Part shown: piece after piece, positions 60,502-64,000 of the stretch
How positions within the stretch are numbered: position 1 is the stretch's first letter
Layout: the number at the start of each line of letters is the position of its first letter
Assembly: GCA_017399065.1 (NCBI GenBank)
Contig: JAFQEL010000037.1
Coordinates: forward strand, 1-64,000
Origin: Clostridia bacterium
GTDB taxonomy: Bacteria > Bacillota > Clostridia > Oscillospirales > Acutalibacteraceae
Reading direction: 5' to 3'
DNA: 64,000 bases
Notes under the pieces: model-generated
What the model saw: only the letters and a program-made list of their open reading frames with translations
Database searches by the model: none
Told to the model about the DNA's origin: nothing
Made by a program: the position numbers and the translations under genes

Positions 60502-61923
60502 TCAATAAAGCAATTCTTTAAGTACTACAACAATATCGAGCTTTTTCATTTTCTTAACTGCAACTACCACACTTACTACTACAGACAGAATAAATATCAG
60601 ACAAAAAGCAGCACCTATAATAATAGGCAATTCCGGCTCACCGAGTGATACCGCCGGATCTTCTCTGTAAATTTCAGAAACCTCTCTGTAGAAATGAATA
60701 ACCGCATAAACACTCAGACATGAACCGATAATATTACACAATCCGCCTTCCAGACGGACACATCTGAGTATTGATTTTATCGGGGAGCCTGCCGAGCGCA
60801 TAATTGTAAACACACCGATATTTGAATTTACGTTTGCACAAAGTGCATTGAATGTACTGAATACGGTTATCACTGCCATAACAAGTGACAAAGCACAAAA
60901 ATAAACCTGAAAAGCATAACTGAAATTGACAAGTGCATCCGCTTGATTTATAAGCTGATAGCTGTTGTAATTCCTGATTGCACTGAACACCATAAAAGAT
61001 ATTCCCATCATTGAAACATACATTATGCTCATTGTAATTATCCGCAGATACTTACCGACATTGTTGGTGAAGTTTCTGAATGATATGTAATATTCAACAC
61101 CCGGGAACAAATATTTTTTAGGTGACTCGGTAAATGTACACAGACCGATTTCAGTTACAATTTTTTGTTTTATTTCGGTTGCGGCGTTTTTTACAGACAG
61201 CTTTTTGGCAGCTGACCTTGACAGCATACAGACTACAGCAAACACAAACAACGCCGATGCAATATAAGACAAAAACGAAAATCTGATATCAACAGGCATA
61301 CCGCCTATTCCGCTGTATCTTTGCCGAAGTTCGGCAAAAACCTTGGCTGCTGCCGCTTTTACAATATATGTTTCAGCAATACCAAGCACAAGCCCCGGCA
61401 AAAACGCTGCCGCACAGAAATACACCGCATCATAAAAAGCACAGGCTTTTACCATTTTATTGGATGCACCCGAAATCATAAGTGTAGCCAAAAAACTACG
61501 CCTTGATCTCTTAGTTACGGAAAAAATTACAGAAAGCGAAATATATACTGAAAAAACAACAATCGGAATAAGCACTGCAACTGCAACAGGCAAATTTGCG
61601 ACCGATGCCTGAGGCGAAAATACAGCTTCGGAATTATGAGCCGCAGGAGGCAAGGGCCCACCGCCTGCCCTGAAATATTCCAGGTATTCATCCATATATT
61701 CCAGCATTTCACGGGAATTACTTTTTCCCGCCTCTTTAATTTCCTGTGCTGTCATACCGAGAAGTTCAGGTGCGTCATTGATATAGAAACATATAAAACT
61801 GAGACTCATCGACAGCGCAGAAGTAAGGGTAGCAACTGCAAGAACAATAGTGATAATAATAACCAGCGATTGAGATCTGTTAGAGAGAACCCTTTTCTTC
61901 GAAATTGTTCTGATTTCGTTCAT
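60502..61923 (-). CDS. FtsX-like ABC transporter permease
   Basis: A 473-aa membrane protein. It has an N-terminal helix (about 17-40), a ~60-residue outside loop ([20 protein letters not shown]...), then three helices (about 110-260) of an FtsX-type module and a second set at the C-terminus (about 320-460), with [11 protein letters not shown] at the end. This is the MacB/BceB-like layout. The start at 61923 ([15 protein letters not shown]) is taken because it directly follows the ATPase stop (1-base gap). With the ATPase it would form an antimicrobial-peptide or lipid-handling transporter. Confidence 0.85.
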   Translation of the reverse strand: MNEIRTISKKRVLSNRSQSLVIIITIVLAVATLTSALSMSLSFICFYINDAPELLGMTAQEIKEAGKSNSREMLEYMDEYLEYFRAGGGPLPPAAHNSEAVFSPQASVANLPVAVAVLIPIVVFSVYISLSVIFSVTKRSRRSFLATLMISGASNKMVKACAFYDAVYFCAAAFLPGLVLGIAETYIVKAAAAKVFAELRQRYSGIGGMPVDIRFSFLSYIASALFVFAVVCMLSRSAAKKLSVKNAATEIKQKIVTEIGLCTFTESPKKYLFPGVEYYISFRNFTNNVGKYLRIITMSIMYVSMMGISFMVFSAIRNYNSYQLINQADALVNFSYAFQVYFCALSLVMAVITVFSTFNALCANVNSNIGVFTIMRSAGSPIKSILRCVRLEGGLCNIIGSCLSVYAVIHFYREVSEIYREDPAVSLGEPELPIIIGAAFCLIFILSVVVSVVVAVKKMKKLDIVVVLKELLY

Positions 61924-61924
61924 A

Positions 61925-62653
61925 TCACACCGCCGTTTCTTTCCTCGTGTCAGATACAATTTTTCCGTCTTCTATACGGATAATTCTGTCTGCACGCTCA
62001 GCTATCCTCTCGTCGTGTGTGACAATAATAAGTGTTCTGTTCATTGTCTTACAGAGACTCTCAAGAAGGTCAATAACCTCCTTGCTGTTTTTGGAATCGA
62101 GGTTACCCGTAGGCTCATCTGCAAGTATCAGTGAAGGCTCATTGGCAATAGCCCTGCCTATTGCTACACGCTGCTGCATACCTCCCGAAAGCGTACCCGG
62201 ATACATATCACCCTTTTTTCCGAGATTTAGCTTTTGGAGAATTTGAGCAGACTTTTCAAAATCAGGCTTCTCACCTGCCGCAATCTGAGGGAAGGCAATA
62301 TTCTCTTCAAGATTAAGGACAGGAATAAGATTGAAGAACTGATAAACCATACCTATTTCTCTGCACCTGAAGGCAGATAAAGTATTATCGTCCATCTCAT
62401 AAATATCGTGCCCGCATATGCGTATTTTACCCGATGTAGGTTTTTCTACACCGCCTATCATATGCATTAAGGTGGATTTTCCCGAACCGCTTGTACCGAC
62501 AATTGCCGCAAATTCACCTTTTTTGATTGTGAGAGAAACCCCATCAACCGCAGTAACACTGTTTGCAAATCCTTTTCCGTAACGCTTTGTAACATTTTCG
62601 ATTTTAACCGTTTCGTCAGTGTCAATAATAGGGATCGCAATCTTTTTTCTCAT
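61925..62653 (-). CDS. ABC transporter ATP-binding protein (LolD/MacB/BceA type)
   Basis: A 242-aa ATPase. Walker A is [19 protein letters not shown]-loop [12 protein letters not shown], signature [16 protein letters not shown], Walker [14 protein letters not shown] and H-loop IIVTHD. These match the MacB/LolD subfamily. The start at 62653 ([11 protein letters not shown]) has AGGAGT upstream. It is followed by its permease after 1 base. No kinase/regulator pair lies next to it, unlike many Bce systems. Confidence 0.9.
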   Translation of the reverse strand: MRKKIAIPIIDTDETVKIENVTKRYGKGFANSVTAVDGVSLTIKKGEFAAIVGTSGSGKSTLMHMIGGVEKPTSGKIRICGHDIYEMDDNTLSAFRCREIGMVYQFFNLIPVLNLEENIAFPQIAAGEKPDFEKSAQILQKLNLGKKGDMYPGTLSGGMQQRVAIGRAIANEPSLILADEPTGNLDSKNSKEVIDLLESLCKTMNRTLIIVTHDERIAERADRIIRIEDGKIVSDTRKETAV

Positions 62654-62882
62654 ACTTTTCACTCCTTTGATTATAACAAACAAGCCTTTGCTTTTTTCTT
62701 TTGTCATAACGTAAATTTGCAGAGATTAAGTATTTTGTCGGTATTTACGATTACAGAAATATTATAGTATTTATTTGCTGATTATGCAATATGATTGAAT
62801 ATCAAATTTATAAATTTTCATTTATATTTGTCGTAGACAAAGTTGTCAAGCAGCTTTTTATATGTTATATTAGAAAGAACTA

Positions 62883-62939
62883 TAGGGAACGGTCTCTACC
62901 GTTCAGTCAAGTATTCGGAGCAGTCAAGACTGTTCCCTA
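62883..62939. repeat. Inverted pair of REP-like elements
   Basis: Outer arms TAGGGAAC (62883-62890) and GTTCCCTA (62932-62939) enclose two inner hairpins, GAACGGT/ACCGTTC and GAGCAGTC/GACTGTTC. The right unit has the TCGG...CCCTA ends of the 27-nt family. Another weak relative (AGACC/GGTCT) lies at 62976-62993. The rest of 62708-63063 holds no gene. Confidence 0.6.
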
Positions 62940-63063
62940 CGCTACTCCGTAAAATGATATTTCTTAACAACGGCAGACCACACAAGGTCTCCCTCCTGCG
63001 GTAACCAACCGCATAAATCTCAAAAACAAAGTTGCTCTATACAACAGAGGTGAATGTCAGACG

Positions 63064-64000
63064 ATGATTAATTTAACCACAAAGATTAAAGAGATGACCG
63101 TAGAATCGGGGAAAAGGATACTTGTAACAAGTGATATTCACGGAAATCTTAAATATTTCAAGAATGTTCTGACTAAAGCCTCCTTTTCCGATAACGACAT
63201 TCTGTTTATTGTCGGTGACATAATTGAAAAAGGATCCGAAAATTTAAAAACTCTTCGCTACGTTATGGAGCTTTGTAAAAAAGGTAATGTCATACCCTTG
63301 ATAGGTAACGTGGATGCGTATAGGATAAAGCTTATATACGGATTATCTGAAGAAAACGTAAACGGATTCTACAATTATATTCTATCTTTAAGAGAATGGG
63401 CAGGTACAAGCTTTTATGAAGAGCTTGCCAATGAATGCGGATACACAATAAACTCACCCGATGATATCCTTGCATCCAAACAAGATGTTATAGCTCATTT
63501 TGAAAGTGAATTCAACTTTATTGCAAGCCTTCCGACTATTGTAAAAACGCAGAACTATGTTTTTGTACACGGCGGATTACGAGAAAAAGATATTGAAGAT
63601 AACATCAACAAAGGAGTTTTGGAGCTTACTAAATTTGATGCTTTTATGACTAATACTCCACATACCTTTGATAAGTTTGTTATAGTAGGACATTGGCCTG
63701 TTGTGCTGTACAGTAACTCTGTACAGCAAATGAATCCGATTATCAACCGTGACAAAAAAATTATTTCAACAGACGGCGGATGCGGAGTAAAAAAAGAAGG
63801 TCAATTAAACCTTCTGATTATTCCGGATATAAACTGCTCTGTTGACGATATAACTCACATAAGCTATGATGATATACCTACTGTAACTGCTATTGAAAGC
63901 CAAGATGCAAGCAGTAATTCGGTTTATATATCTTGGATTAACAGAGAAATACGCATAATAAGCAAAGGCGATGAGTTTTCTTACATTGAGCACATACAGA
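63064..64000 (+). CDS. PPP-type metallophosphatase-like protein (3' end beyond window)
   Basis: An open frame of 312 codons runs from ATG 63064 (GAGGTG about 11 bases upstream) past the window end. Motifs follow the serine/threonine phosphatase and ApaH order: LVTSDIHGNLKYF, IVGDIIEKG, IGNVDAYR, YVFVHGGLREKD, IVGHWPV and ISTDGGCGV. The usual GNH(E/D) is GNVD here, so the catalytic His is replaced. Codon use is more AT-rich than that of the neighbours. It might be a stand-alone protein phosphatase or diadenosine tetraphosphatase relative. It follows a repeat-rich gap. Confidence 0.75.
   Translation, partial: MINLTTKIKEMTVESGKRILVTSDIHGNLKYFKNVLTKASFSDNDILFIVGDIIEKGSENLKTLRYVMELCKKGNVIPLIGNVDAYRIKLIYGLSEENVNGFYNYILSLREWAGTSFYEELANECGYTINSPDDILASKQDVIAHFESEFNFIASLPTIVKTQNYVFVHGGLREKDIEDNINKGVLELTKFDAFMTNTPHTFDKFVIVGHWPVVLYSNSVQQMNPIINRDKKIISTDGGCGVKKEGQLNLLIIPDINCSVDDITHISYDDIPTVTAIESQDASSNSVYISWINREIRIISKGDEFSYIEHIQ

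Overview
The window looks like a chromosomal segment of a gut-associated Clostridia bacterium, most likely Oscillospirales/Ruminococcaceae. The supporting signs are moderate GC, strong AGGAGG ribosome binding sites, TTGACA/TATAAT-type promoters, the era-yqzL-recO block typical of Firmicutes, short HisG with HisZ, many host- or plant-glycan glycosidases, and small palindromic intergenic repeats of the kind common in that group. The species cannot be named from sequence alone.

Layout. 1-1100: an accessory edge with the end of an IS3-type transposase, a mini-hairpin array, a small conserved gene and a broken REP-associated transposase. 1192-13169 (minus): one long, tightly packed run metF-metH-sialidase-like-hisZ-G-D-C-B-H-A-F-IE that covers methionine methyl transfer and histidine synthesis except histidinol-phosphatase. 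13428-18020: a heterodimeric ABC exporter, then a convergent TetR regulator with a small membrane protein. 18147-22876 (minus): alkaline phosphatase, FemAB-type ligase, alanine racemase and a GH29 fucosidase. 22980-24690: repeats and a prophage head-module remnant. 24784-27485: metG-tatD. 27568-29407: an ECF sigma factor and its membrane partner. 29542-33696: a two-component system read straight into a GH95 fucosidase. 33841-43972: a flavin reductase-rubredoxin protein, a secreted PHP protein, and a minus-strand run of amino-acid, peptide and galactose enzymes. 44016-48582: phoH-ybeY-dgkA-era-yqzL-recO plus a radical-SAM-like gene. 48809-58670: a sugar symporter, permuted GH3, Dabb protein, four tRNAs, a large mini-hairpin array, GH36, GH125 and an XRE regulator. 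58702-64000: a WYL-like mini protein, a gene fragment ending in a palindrome, a phosphoesterase, an ABC/FtsX-type transporter and a partial PPP-type phosphatase.

The metabolic picture is a saccharolytic anaerobe that trims fucosylated, sialylated, mannosylated and galactosylated glycans and makes its own histidine and methionine. The sugar genes are scattered in small units, each with its own promoter or regulator, rather than in one locus.

The least ordinary material is non-coding or broken: two arrays of tiny hairpins joined by GTGA-type linkers, a 27-nt palindrome family found between genes and in frame inside a RAYT pseudogene, a prophage capsid gene with a JAMM-like tail and a coupled small gene, a radical-SAM-like protein with no N-terminal cluster motif, and a strong hairpin touching the Shine-Dalgarno of a sugar transporter. 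All functional statements are read from sequence and family knowledge; no database search was possible.
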